Shown piece by piece: positions 50,854 through 61,900 of a stretch of DNA of 64,000 bases. How positions within the stretch are numbered: the first letter of the stretch is position 1; every line of letters starts with the position of its first letter. The notes beneath the pieces are model-generated. The model saw only the letters and a list, made by a program, of their open reading frames with translations, had not been told where the DNA came from and searched no databases. The DNA is from Pyrinomonadaceae bacterium (GTDB lineage: Bacteria; Acidobacteriota; Blastocatellia; Pyrinomonadales; Pyrinomonadaceae): contig JAJTWY010000009.1 of NCBI GenBank assembly GCA_021463165.1, positions 1 to 64,000 on the forward strand. Reading direction: 5' to 3'. The position numbers and the translations under genes were made by a program.

Positions 50854-52995
50854 GTGACTGAAAACAACCTTCTAAGTCTAATAATTTTCGCGCCGCTGAC
50901 CGGTGCCGTGATCAATTGGCTGATCGGCGGGCGGCTGAAGAACGAGGCGTTTAGCGGTTTGGTCGCTTGCGGTTCGATCCTGGTATCGACGATCGTTGCG
51001 TTTTATTTGGCGTTTGTCGCAAACGGCGGCGCTCTGTTTATTGAGCATCCTGTTCTCGATCATATCTGGACGTGGATCCAGGTCGGCAGCTTCCGCGCAG
51101 ATTTTGCTCTCGGGATGGATCCTTTGAGTGGAATTTACGCCTGTTTTATTACCTTCGTCGGGCTGCTGATCCACATTTTCGCGACTGGCTATATGCATGG
51201 CGATAAAGGCTTTTATCGCTTCTTTGCGTACCTGAACCTGTTCATGTTCGCGATGCTGACGCTGGTGCTTGCCGACAATTACTTGCTGATGTTCGTCGGT
51301 TGGGAGGGCGTCGGGCTCTGCTCATATCTGCTGATCGGCTATTACACCAAGAAAAATGAGGCCCGCGAAGCGGCAAAAAAGGCCTTTGTGATGAACCGCA
51401 TCGGCGACTGGGGTGTGCTGGTCGGAATGTTCCTCATATTTACGCTCACCGGAACGCTGTCGTTCTTCGACAAGACAGTGGACGGCACACAGGTGCAAAG
51501 TGTTTTCAGTTTTGTACTGGCAAATATGTCGGTAGAACCGTTCACTTGGGGGGCGATAATTGCGGGCGGCCTGACATCGGTCGGGATGCTTTTGTTCGTC
51601 GGAGCAACGGGTAAGTCAGCACAGATCCCGCTGCTCACATGGCTTCCGGACGCTATGGCGGGCCCGACGCCGGTTTCCGCACTTATCCACGCCGCAACGA
51701 TGGTCACTGCGGGCGTTTATCTCGTTGTCCGTTCGAATGCCATATACCAACTCGCTCCGACCGCTATGTGGATCATTGCGGTCATAGGGGCAGCGACGGC
51801 GATATTTGCGGCCTCGATCGCTATCGCCCAGAACGATATCAAGAAGGTCCTTGCCTACTCCACGGTTTCGCAGCTTGGGTTCATGTTCCTCGCCGCGGGT
51901 GTAGGAGCTTTCACGGTGGCGATCTTCCATGTGATGACGCACGCCTTTTTCAAGGCTCTGCTCTTCCTCGGTTCGGGCTCGGTCATTCACGGGATGCACC
52001 ATGAGCAGGACATGCGAAGGATGGGCAATCTGAAAAAATACATGCCGATCACGTTCATCACGATGGCGACCGGCTGGCTGGCTATCTGCGGCATTCCGAT
52101 CTGGGCGGGCTTCTTTTCGAAGGATGAGATACTTTACAAGACCTTCGCCGCCGATAAATATTTCCCTGCCGGGAAGTTTCCCGGTGAAGAAATTCTGTGG
52201 GGCATCGCCGTCTTCACTGCCATCCTAACAGCCGTTTACATGACCCGCATGATGGTCATGACATTCTGGGGCGAAGAGCGTTTTCATCATGAGATCGATG
52301 CCCCGCACCACGACGACACACACGATGAACACAATGACGCCCAGGTTCATGACGACGATGAGGAAGAGCATCACCACATCCCGCACGATTTCAAACCTCA
52401 CGAGTCGCCCTGGGTGATGACCATCCCGCTGATCATCCTGGCGTTTCTTTCGACGGCTGGCGGATTGGTCGGTGTTCCTTACGCGATGAGTTCGCTGGTT
52501 GGCGTTAAGAATGCAAACACTTTTGAGCACACACTCGAACCGGTGATCGCGGAAACCAGGATGGAATCCGCAGTTGCTGCCCGCGAAAATGCTAAATCGC
52601 ATGCACCTGAGGTCGTCCAAAAGGAGCGGCTTCTCGCAGGGCTCTCGGTTGTGATGGCGGTCATAGGCATCGCTATCGGCTGGTTCGCGTTCAGAAATAA
52701 CCCGCTTCGCAAGATGCCGAAGATCCTCGAGCAAAAATGGAAGCTCGACGAGCTTTATAACGGCTTCATCGTTGACCCGATCACAAGGTTGTCGCGGGAG
52801 CGTCTGTGGAAAGGCTTCGATCTCGGCTTTATTGACGGGATCGTCAACGGGATCGGCGGGTTTGTGATGGAATTTGGTGATCTGGTTCGCAGGACCCAAG
52901 TTGGCTTTGTGCGAAGCTACGCAGCGATCATTGTGATCGGGGCTTTGGCCTTGGTCGGATATTTCATTTATTACGGGTTGAAGTTGGTTGGATAG
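50854..52995 (+). CDS. nuoL: NADH-quinone oxidoreductase subunit L
   Basis: A 713-residue antiporter-like proton-pump subunit with about sixteen hydrophobic segments. SFRADFALGMDPLSGIYACFITFVGLLIHIFATGYMHGD, the Lys/Glu helix VGWEGVGLCSYLLIGYY, LLTWLPDAMAGPTPVSALIHAATMVTAGVYLV and KKVLAYSTVSQLGFMFLA are family signatures. After the transporter core comes an unusual His/Asp/Glu-rich loop (bases 52281-52404) and then the long lateral helix and terminal helix. The GTG at 50854 with a GAGAGAG upstream is preferred; TTG at 50836 is possible and would overlap the previous gene. Confidence 0.94.
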   Translation: MTENNLLSLIIFAPLTGAVINWLIGGRLKNEAFSGLVACGSILVSTIVAFYLAFVANGGALFIEHPVLDHIWTWIQVGSFRADFALGMDPLSGIYACFITFVGLLIHIFATGYMHGDKGFYRFFAYLNLFMFAMLTLVLADNYLLMFVGWEGVGLCSYLLIGYYTKKNEAREAAKKAFVMNRIGDWGVLVGMFLIFTLTGTLSFFDKTVDGTQVQSVFSFVLANMSVEPFTWGAIIAGGLTSVGMLLFVGATGKSAQIPLLTWLPDAMAGPTPVSALIHAATMVTAGVYLVVRSNAIYQLAPTAMWIIAVIGAATAIFAASIAIAQNDIKKVLAYSTVSQLGFMFLAAGVGAFTVAIFHVMTHAFFKALLFLGSGSVIHGMHHEQDMRRMGNLKKYMPITFITMATGWLAICGIPIWAGFFSKDEILYKTFAADKYFPAGKFPGEEILWGIAVFTAILTAVYMTRMMVMTFWGEERFHHEIDAPHHDDTHDEHNDAQVHDDDEEEHHHIPHDFKPHESPWVMTIPLIILAFLSTAGGLVGVPYAMSSLVGVKNANTFEHTLEPVIAETRMESAVAARENAKSHAPEVVQKERLLAGLSVVMAVIGIAIGWFAFRNNPLRKMPKILEQKWKLDELYNGFIVDPITRLSRERLWKGFDLGFIDGIVNGIGGFVMEFGDLVRRTQVGFVRSYAAIIVIGALALVGYFIYYGLKLVG

Positions 52996-53001
52996 TGATC
53001 A

Positions 53002-54615
53002 ATGGACTTTCTTAATTCAAACTTGCTTACGATCCTGATCTTGATCCCCTTGGTCGGTGCCGTTTTGACGCTGGCCCATCAGGCGTTCTGGAAGCAGGAA
53101 AGCCAGCTGAAATGGCTAACGCTCGGGTTTACGCTGCTGAATTTCCTGGTATCGCTGGCAATGTTCTCGACGTCAGCAAAGCCCGGGGCGAGCGGGTTCT
53201 TATTTGAGCAGAATGTTCCATGGATCAAGGCGATAAACACGAATTATCACATCGGTGTTGATGGCCTGAGCTTCTGGCTGCTGATCTTGACGACCTTTAT
53301 CATGCCGATCGCGGTCATATCGACCTGGAATGCCGTCGAGAAACGCCCTACGGCATTCTATGTGTTCCTGCTCCTGCTCGAATCGGCAATGATCGGCGTT
53401 TTTGTTTCGTTGGATCTACTGGTTTTCTACCTGTTTTTCGAAGCATCGTTGATCCCAATGTTCTTTCTTATCGGCGTTTGGGGCGGTCAAAACCGCATCT
53501 ACGCGGCGGTCAAGTTCTTTATCTTCACGGCCATCGGCAGTTTGCTGATGCTGGTCGCGATCATTGCGCTCTTCTTTATTTACGCAGATCAAACGGGGCT
53601 TGGCGGCTCATTCGACCTTCCATCGATATTGAACGCAATGAAGGCGGGCAATCTCGTTCTCGCTCCGCAGACAGGAATGCTGCTATTCCTTGCCTTTGCA
53701 CTTGCCTTCTCGATCAAGGTCCCGGTCTTCCCTTTCCATACATGGCTGCCGGATGCCCACACTGAAGCTCCGACCGCCGGTTCCGTGATCCTTGCGGCCG
53801 TACTTCTCAAGATGGGAACCTACGGACTGATGCGATTCAATTTCGCTCTTTTTCCCGATCAGGCTCGCGAGACGGCGTGGATATTTATCACATTGGCGAT
53901 CATCGGGATCATTTACGGAGCCCTCGTCGCGATGGTGCAGCCTGACGTAAAGAGGCTAGTCGCTTATTCGTCGGTCGCCCACATGGGGTTTGTGATCCTC
54001 GGGATGTTCTCGTTCACCGAAGCCGGTATGCAGGGTGCGTTATTCACGATGCTCGCCCACGGTGTGACTACCGGAGCATTGTTCCTCCTGGTAGGCTTCA
54101 TCTACGAACGCCGCCACACCCGTGAGATCACCCAGTTCGGCGGGATATCAAACGTAATGCCGATCTATGCCACCGTTTTTGTGATAACGACCATGGCCTC
54201 GGTCGGGTTGCCGTTCCTTAACGGTTTCGTCGGCGAATTCCTGATCATGGTCGGCATGTTCCAATCGCAAGTGCTGTCGGTGACCGCGGCGGCCAACTGG
54301 AACTATATCGCCGCGATGTTTGCAGGAACGGGAGTCATCTTTGCGGCAGTTTATCTCTTGTGGATGGTCCAGCGGGTCTTTTTTGGAAAGCTTGCAAATG
54401 CGAAGAATAAAGGACTCGAGGACCTGTCGTGGCGTGAGATAGGGTTGATGATACCTCTTCTGGCCCTGATGGTTTACATGGGGGTCTTCCCGCGACCGTT
54501 CCTCGCCAGAAGCGAGGATGCTGTAAAGGCGATCAAAGAGCGGGTAATGCACCAGGCTGGGGGATCGATCGAAAAGACTGAATTGAAGCCGGATGCCGCG
54601 GCTGATCAACATTGA
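53002..54615 (+). CDS. nuoM: NADH-quinone oxidoreductase subunit M
   Basis: A 537-residue antiporter-like proton-pump subunit. NTNYHIGVDGLSFWLLILTTF, YLFFEASLIPMFFLIGVWGG, FPFHTWLPDAHTEAPTAGSVILAAVLLKMGTYGLMRF and KRLVAYSSVAHMGFVILGMFSF contain the conserved Glu, Lys and His. It follows nuoL by six bases. The C-terminal 35 residues are a soluble charged tail. Confidence 0.95.
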   Translation: MDFLNSNLLTILILIPLVGAVLTLAHQAFWKQESQLKWLTLGFTLLNFLVSLAMFSTSAKPGASGFLFEQNVPWIKAINTNYHIGVDGLSFWLLILTTFIMPIAVISTWNAVEKRPTAFYVFLLLLESAMIGVFVSLDLLVFYLFFEASLIPMFFLIGVWGGQNRIYAAVKFFIFTAIGSLLMLVAIIALFFIYADQTGLGGSFDLPSILNAMKAGNLVLAPQTGMLLFLAFALAFSIKVPVFPFHTWLPDAHTEAPTAGSVILAAVLLKMGTYGLMRFNFALFPDQARETAWIFITLAIIGIIYGALVAMVQPDVKRLVAYSSVAHMGFVILGMFSFTEAGMQGALFTMLAHGVTTGALFLLVGFIYERRHTREITQFGGISNVMPIYATVFVITTMASVGLPFLNGFVGEFLIMVGMFQSQVLSVTAAANWNYIAAMFAGTGVIFAAVYLLWMVQRVFFGKLANAKNKGLEDLSWREIGLMIPLLALMVYMGVFPRPFLARSEDAVKAIKERVMHQAGGSIEKTELKPDAAADQH

Positions 54616-54617
54616 TA

Positions 54618-56159
<1,542 letters not shown>

Positions 56160-56167
56160 TCGAAAGG

Positions 56168-56641
56168 ATGAATATCGCCGAGGAAATTTCGGAGGCACTT
56201 GGAGACGAGTGGCTTCCTCTCATCTATCGCGACAGAATTCGCACCCAACGCACCAGATCAGTAGCCATTCCTGTGCCGGCTCGTGAGAATCGTCCGGAGA
56301 TACAATACACGCTGCTGGGTATCGAATTGAAGGTCGGCAAAATGCGGTTTGCATGCCCTGACCTCGCAACGGCCCGCTATATGCGGGCCTTTGCCAGGCT
56401 CGGATGCGGGGAGTTTGCGATCCCTTACGACATAACCCGGATATCTTCGGCCGCCGATCAACTCGAGACGTCATGGCAGATGTCCCTGATTCGGCTGGAC
56501 GACCTTGCCAAGGACCTTTCGCGACAACAGGTCGCAACGCTCAGAACAAAGCTCATTAGGCGGATTCGCGAGGAGATCGAGGCGGAAGGCCCCGGCGACA
56601 AGATGCCGGCCTTTGATCGACCGACACGCCAGAGGGAATAG
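56168..56641 (+). CDS. Unknown 157-residue soluble protein downstream of nuoN
   Basis: I do not recognise this protein. It has no signal peptide or membrane segment. The middle (IELKVGKMRFACPDLATARYMRAFARLGCGEFAIPYDITRIS) looks globular and the last third helical and charged (LDDLAKDLSRQQVATLRTKLIRRIREEIEAEG). It begins eight bases after nuoN with AAAGG just before the ATG, so it is probably on the nuo transcript, but nothing suggests a role in complex I. No terminator is visible in the 190 bases after it. Confidence 0.6.
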   Translation: MNIAEEISEALGDEWLPLIYRDRIRTQRTRSVAIPVPARENRPEIQYTLLGIELKVGKMRFACPDLATARYMRAFARLGCGEFAIPYDITRISSAADQLETSWQMSLIRLDDLAKDLSRQQVATLRTKLIRRIREEIEAEGPGDKMPAFDRPTRQRE

Positions 56642-56757
56642 GGCGGCGACCTGGGCGTAGCGATAACGCGTTGAACCCACTGCCGCCTACCCGACCGGAT
56701 CATGCCTGGACGACGGCTGCAAAGGAATATCGTGGGCCGGGGCGCCGTCTCGTCAGC

Positions 56758-56785
56758 TTGGAGCCTCGGAGATAGATGTTATAAT
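56758..56785 (+). promoter_or_regulatory. Promoter of the glutamine amidotransferase-like gene
   Basis: TTGGAG (56758-56763), 16 bases, then a perfect TATAAT (56780-56785). The predicted start near 56792 gives a leader of about 40 bases to the ATG at 56832. Confidence 0.55.
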
Positions 56786-56831
56786 TGTCCGATGCGTACC
56801 GCGTTGCGCTCTACCCAAGATCAACACAACT

Positions 56832-57758
56832 ATGTTTGACGCAGTGGCACCAGTTACCGAATCAGAAAAGCTCCCGTTCCCATATAATAAGAGCACCTTC
56901 TGCCGGTATGAACCGATCGAGAAGAGGATCGATCATGCGAAGGTGTTGATCGTGAACGATCTCCTGCGCTATGAATCGGACCTGTCAGAATTAGCATTTA
57001 AGGACTGGAGTGACTCGGTTGAGCCAAAACTGGCATTCGAGCGAAAGGTCTCGGGAATGGCATGCAATAACATCGCCAGGAATGTTCTTCGGCTCGTCAA
57101 AAACCCGAAGACAATGACCGTCCATCTATCTGAGGTTGCCGACGCCGTCGAGCAATTTCGCCCCGATGCGGTAGTGATGAGCGGAACCTTTGCCGATTTC
57201 GACTACTATAATCCTGATCACATAAAGAGCGCGACGGCCTTTCTGAAAACTACGCAGACACCGATCCTTGCTATCTGTGGGGCGCATCAGCTTGTCGCGA
57301 TGGCCTTCGGCGCAAGCCTTCGCACTTTGGATGACCTGGAACTCGACAAGAAGCGGAACGACCGTCTCGTTGAATATCAGTATCGTTTTGTAAAGATCGT
57401 CGATAAATCCGACCCTATCTTTGAGGGAAACGATGATGAACGCTCGGGCATTTGGCAGGAGTACACTACAAAAGATGATATTCTGCGCGTCTGGCAGAAC
57501 CACGGAGTTCAGGTAATAGGCGTGCCTGCGGGCTTCAAACTGCTGGCTACATCGTACCTCTGCAAAAATCAGATGATGGTCAAGCGGTCAGACGACCAGC
57601 TTATCTACTCCGTTCAGTTTCATTTGGAGAAATCCTTTGAAGATTGGTCGAAGAACCCGACGCGATGGGAACACCCGAACGAAAGCCGTGACGGCCGGAT
57701 CCTGTTCGAGAATTTTCTTCGGCTTGCACTTGAACATCACCGATCCCACGCCTCCTAA
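56832..57758 (+). CDS. Class I glutamine amidotransferase-like protein
   Basis: A 308-residue protein with a class I amidotransferase fold. The triad is complete: nucleophile Cys149 in LAICGAHQLVAMAFG, then His264 and Glu266 in VQFHLEKS. The first 100 residues are an N-terminal extension (ACNNIARNVLRLV, TVHLSEVADAVEQF). The GATase part starts near PDAVVMSG. No partner synthase is adjacent, so it may be a gamma-glutamyl-peptide hydrolase-like enzyme or serve a separate acceptor. The flanking genes do not indicate the substrate. Confidence 0.8.
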   Translation: MFDAVAPVTESEKLPFPYNKSTFCRYEPIEKRIDHAKVLIVNDLLRYESDLSELAFKDWSDSVEPKLAFERKVSGMACNNIARNVLRLVKNPKTMTVHLSEVADAVEQFRPDAVVMSGTFADFDYYNPDHIKSATAFLKTTQTPILAICGAHQLVAMAFGASLRTLDDLELDKKRNDRLVEYQYRFVKIVDKSDPIFEGNDDERSGIWQEYTTKDDILRVWQNHGVQVIGVPAGFKLLATSYLCKNQMMVKRSDDQLIYSVQFHLEKSFEDWSKNPTRWEHPNESRDGRILFENFLRLALEHHRSHAS

Positions 57759-57916
57759 GCTCTGATCATCAAACTCACAGCCCACCTCCAGCATCTTAAC
57801 GGCAACCCACCGCGACGCTATAAATATTGCTGTGAGGGAAGGCGATTGACTTTCGCTTTACCGTGTACTATCACATATTTTGACGATTCAATCTGTTCCG
57901 TATTTTGGGAGATCCT

Positions 57917-58924
57917 ATGAAACGCTTTTTGTTCACCTCGCTTCTCACGCTTTCCTTGATCTTGCTATGTACCGCCGTCACCTCGGCACAGACGGACGAA
58001 CTGAGAGCTGCTACCGGGCTCCCGCTCAAGATCGGCGAACCGGTGGTTTTTGGCCAGGTCTCATTAAAGAGATTTGAGGACAACGAACGCAGGCCGACGA
58101 TGTTCGTTTCGCTGCTCGAGGGTGGGACTCTGATCGAACGAACCAGTGTCGATATGAAAGGCTGGTTCGTTTTTCGCCGGTCGCTGCGGGGAAATGCCAC
58201 TCTACTCCTCGAGGTCGATGATTTTGAGATCGGGCGGGTGCCGCTTTCGGTCGGGGCAAACCCTCAGATCCGACAGGACTTCCAGATCGACTGGCAGGAA
58301 GCAAAACGGTTGGTTGCGGGTGTCGTTTCGGCAAAGTCCTCGTATTCCAGAAAGCCGGAAGCCGCGAAGGCCTTCGACGACGCAATGGCGCTTATACGGG
58401 AGAAGAACCTGGATAGGGCAGCCACGATCCTCAAGGATATCATCGCGAAGGATCCCAAAGATCACGTCGCATGGACCGAATTGGGGACGATCTATTTCAA
58501 GCAGAACAATCTTAACGATGCCGAGGCTTGTTACTTCAAAGCGATCGAGCAGAAGCAGGACTATTTCGTTGCGTTATTGAACCTCGGAAAGTTGTATGTA
58601 TCCCGAAAACAAGCTGACAACGCCGTAATGGTCCTTTCATCCGCTGTTAAGAGTGATGCGGGGTCCGCTGAAGCTCAGCATTTTCTTGGCGAGGCCTACT
58701 TGTTAGCAAAAAAAGGATCTCTGGCGGTCAATCACCTGAATGAGGCGATCCGGCTATCGCCAATGGAAATGGCCGATCTTCACTTAAGGCTCGCAGCTCT
58801 TTATGATGCGGCAAAGATCAAGAACAAGGCATCGCAGGAGTATAAGCTCTTCCTTGCAAAACGGCCCGACCATCCGGAGAAGGCACGGCTCGAAAAATAC
58901 ATTGCGGACAATCCTCCAAACTAA
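57917..58924 (+). CDS. Secreted protein with TPR repeats
   Basis: A 335-residue exported protein. The signal peptide ends near residue 25 (AVTSAQ). Residues 30-120 form a beta-rich domain resembling a carboxypeptidase-regulatory-like sandwich (GQVSLKRFEDNERRPTMFVSLLEGGTLIERTSVDMKGWFVFR). Residues 150-330 carry about five tetratricopeptide repeats, for example AFDDAMALIREKNLDRAATILKDIIAKDPKDHVAWTELGTIYFKQNNLNDAEACYFKAIE. GGGAG five bases before the ATG at 57917 fixes the start. It is likely a periplasmic scaffold. It is convergent with the large Oar-like receptor. Confidence 0.82.
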   Translation: MKRFLFTSLLTLSLILLCTAVTSAQTDELRAATGLPLKIGEPVVFGQVSLKRFEDNERRPTMFVSLLEGGTLIERTSVDMKGWFVFRRSLRGNATLLLEVDDFEIGRVPLSVGANPQIRQDFQIDWQEAKRLVAGVVSAKSSYSRKPEAAKAFDDAMALIREKNLDRAATILKDIIAKDPKDHVAWTELGTIYFKQNNLNDAEACYFKAIEQKQDYFVALLNLGKLYVSRKQADNAVMVLSSAVKSDAGSAEAQHFLGEAYLLAKKGSLAVNHLNEAIRLSPMEMADLHLRLAALYDAAKIKNKASQEYKLFLAKRPDHPEKARLEKYIADNPPN

Positions 58925-58951
58925 AAAAGGGCCGGGAGAAATTCCCGGCCC
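58923..58951 (-). terminator. Rho-independent terminator of the Oar-like receptor
   Basis: Read on the minus strand, GGGCCGGGA pairs with TCCCGGCCC around a five-base loop and is followed by a T6 run (58928-58923). It lies about 25 bases after the receptor stop. On the plus strand the same hairpin overlaps the end of the TPR gene but lacks a T run. Confidence 0.85.
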
Positions 58952-58976
58952 AAAACACTAGCAGGAGAAACTCCAA

Positions 58977-61900
58977 CTAGAAATCATACCGTAAGGCAAA
59001 CTGCATGATCCTTGGCGAATTGCGCAGGCCAGTATAACGACCAAAAGTCGTACCGGCAGCCGATCCGGTGTAGCCGATCGTTGCCGCAGCCTGTCCACCG
59101 AAGATCGGTGTATTGCTCACATTGAAAACATCCCATCGGAAGTTGATCTTGTGACCTTCCTTCCATGGCATATCAAACGACTTGGCCAATCCGGCATCGA
59201 TATTGAACGAGCTTGGGTAGCGGATCGCGTTGCGCGTTCCGGTCTCGCCCGGATGCGGTGTGCGGAACGACGCGTAAGCGGCATCCGCATCGGCAAAGAT
59301 ATTCGGGATATCGCAGCCCGACGTACATGCCGCCGAGGCCTCGCCGTAATACGTACCTGTCTTGATCGGACGAAGCTGTGTGTTGTAGCTGCGAATGTTC
59401 CAATTGGTCTGCCAGCCGGTGGCATCGAAGAAGCCGCCGGTGTACGGATAGCCAGAGTCGTAGCGGAAAATTCCACTAAGCTGCCAGCCTCCGATGAGAG
59501 CGTTCATAACCTTGTTCATTCCGCTGCCGAACTTGCGGCCGCGTCCGACCGGAAGATCCCAAACGCCGTTAAAGTTGATAACGTGTTTAAGGTCAAAATC
59601 GGAAACAGATCGCTGATCCTGGGTGCGGAACGCATTCAGGATAAAGGTCGAACCAAAGAGTCCGCCCGTCTGAAGGCCCGACGAATCATCCAGCGACTTC
59701 GCAAAGGTGTAGTTGAAGTCCCAGGTTATGCCAGAAGACAACCTCTGCCTAAACGAGAGTGTCGCTCCGTGGTAGTCCGACTTGCTGAACGTACCGAAGG
59801 CCGAAAGTGAATCGTACTGGCCCTGGAAGAAGTAGCGTGAACCCGCGTACTGATCGAGCAGCTGCATCGTGTACGTCCAGTCGCCTGCAATATTCGGGAC
59901 CAGTTCATACATCGCCTGCGTATTGGTACACGCGGTTCCCGAAGGACCGCCGGTCCCCGTCGGGCATCCGAAGATCGCGCCAAGCGAACCCGGGGCCCAC
60001 ATGTTGTTGTAGAAGGCCAGGTTCGGCACCGAGCTGACTGGAGCATTGGCCTGCAGCAGACGATCGATGATCGTTCCAGCCTCGTTGTAGCTCATTCCGG
60101 AGATAGGATCGCGAACGTCTCGAAGCATCATGACATCGCGTCCGGCCAGAAGATTCCTGGCAAGGCGGCCGACATACGCCGCATCAACCCAGATGCTGCC
60201 CGGCAGGCGGCGACCATAGCTGATATTCCAGGAATAGTTGACCGGGGACTGCAGGTTCTGGTCCAGTGAGGTTTCGATCTTACCGGCACCAGGGTTACGA
60301 ACGGGAGCGGTCTGAGGGAACGTAAGCGTTCCCGGGATCGTCAGGTTCGGCAGCGAGCGGATCGCCATGCTTGGGCCCGTATAAAGGGGTGCCGGATTTG
60401 TCGTCAGGTTGTAGGTGTTGACGTTGATCGTTGCCGAGGACGAGAAACCAAGAGTGTTGGCTCCATCCCAGTTCGTAGCGAGCTGCTGACCAAAATAGTC
60501 GTTTGTGATCGCAAACCCGGCACGAAAGACTGATTCTGACTGCTTGCCGAACAACTTGCCCAGCACACCCGATGAGAACTCAGGCGACCAAGCGAGCGAG
60601 AGTCGCGGCTGCAGGTTATCCTTGTCCATCGGATAGATGCTGTCGAGGCCGTTTACCTTACCGGCACGCCTGACCGAGAGTGTTTCCCGGTAGTTGCCAC
60701 CGATATTCATAGCCTCCTTCGCCCGCTCCAGGTAATCGGAGAGCTTGATACTAGGTACCGTCTCGTATCCGGCGGTCTCATAGACCGGCACGCTCAGACC
60801 ATAGCGAAGGCCGGCCGTAAGCGTAAGATTCGGACGGATCTTCCACGTATCCTGAAGATAGAAGTCGTATTCTTCAGTCTTGAACTCACGCCGGATGCCC
60901 GTATTCGCGGGCAGCAAAGCCCCCTTCGTATCGAAGTTAAAGTTCGCACCATATCCGGTCAGTCGTCCGATCAGAGCCACGATGGCACCCTGCGTCGGAA
61001 CGTCCCATGCCGAGGCAACAGAACGGGTGGCCCCGGTCTGGGCAGTAATGAACTGATTGATGATGGTACGTGCCACGTTGCTCGCCATTGCACTCGGGTT
61101 CGTGATGCCGTTATCGAACGAACGGGCAAAGTTGACCCTAGTATTCTTGATCAAACGGATATTCGTACCGAACTGCCATGTGTGATTGCCTTTGATCCAG
61201 GTGAGATCATCGGTGATGTTGGTTGTCGGGTTCGTACGGCTGAAGGTACGAGCAAAGAAACTCGGTTGAAATATGTAGCGGAACGAAATCGCGGGATCGC
61301 TGGAATCGCCCTGATCGCTGAAGGCGATCCGAGTCATCCCGTAGCTTAGGCGATTGGTCAGATTGCTGTTCATCAGCCACGTGTGCGTTGCCGAAAATCC
61401 CAGCGGATGGCTCCAGGTATCTGTTGCGGGAGTATCCGGAAAATACGGTGCAGCCCCGGCCACGTCTTGCTGATAGTTTCCGCGGATGGACACCTGGTGG
61501 CGCTGATCGCCGGTTACCATCCAGTCGAACCGGGCTGTATGTGCATTTTGCTCAACAGGTGCCGGAGCATTAAAGCGGAATCCGCCCGAATTGCGGCCAT
61601 CACCCTGAGTGCTGTCGTTTATCGGGTATCGCTGCGCAACCCCGGCAAAGAGCGTCGGTACGAGAGGATTGACGTCCACAACAGGAGCACCGTTGAGAGT
61701 CATCGAGTTAATCTGCGAAGTATTGATCGACCAGTTCTGGCCCGTATTGTCCACAAACTGGATCGTGCCTTGTCCGAGGGTTGCGCTCGGTACCAGCCGA
61801 GCGACCGAAGCACCCTTTGCTTCACGCATCCCTTCGTAGTTATAGAAGAAGAAGAACCTATCCTTTACGATGGGGCCGCCAATACGTCCTCCGAAAAGGT

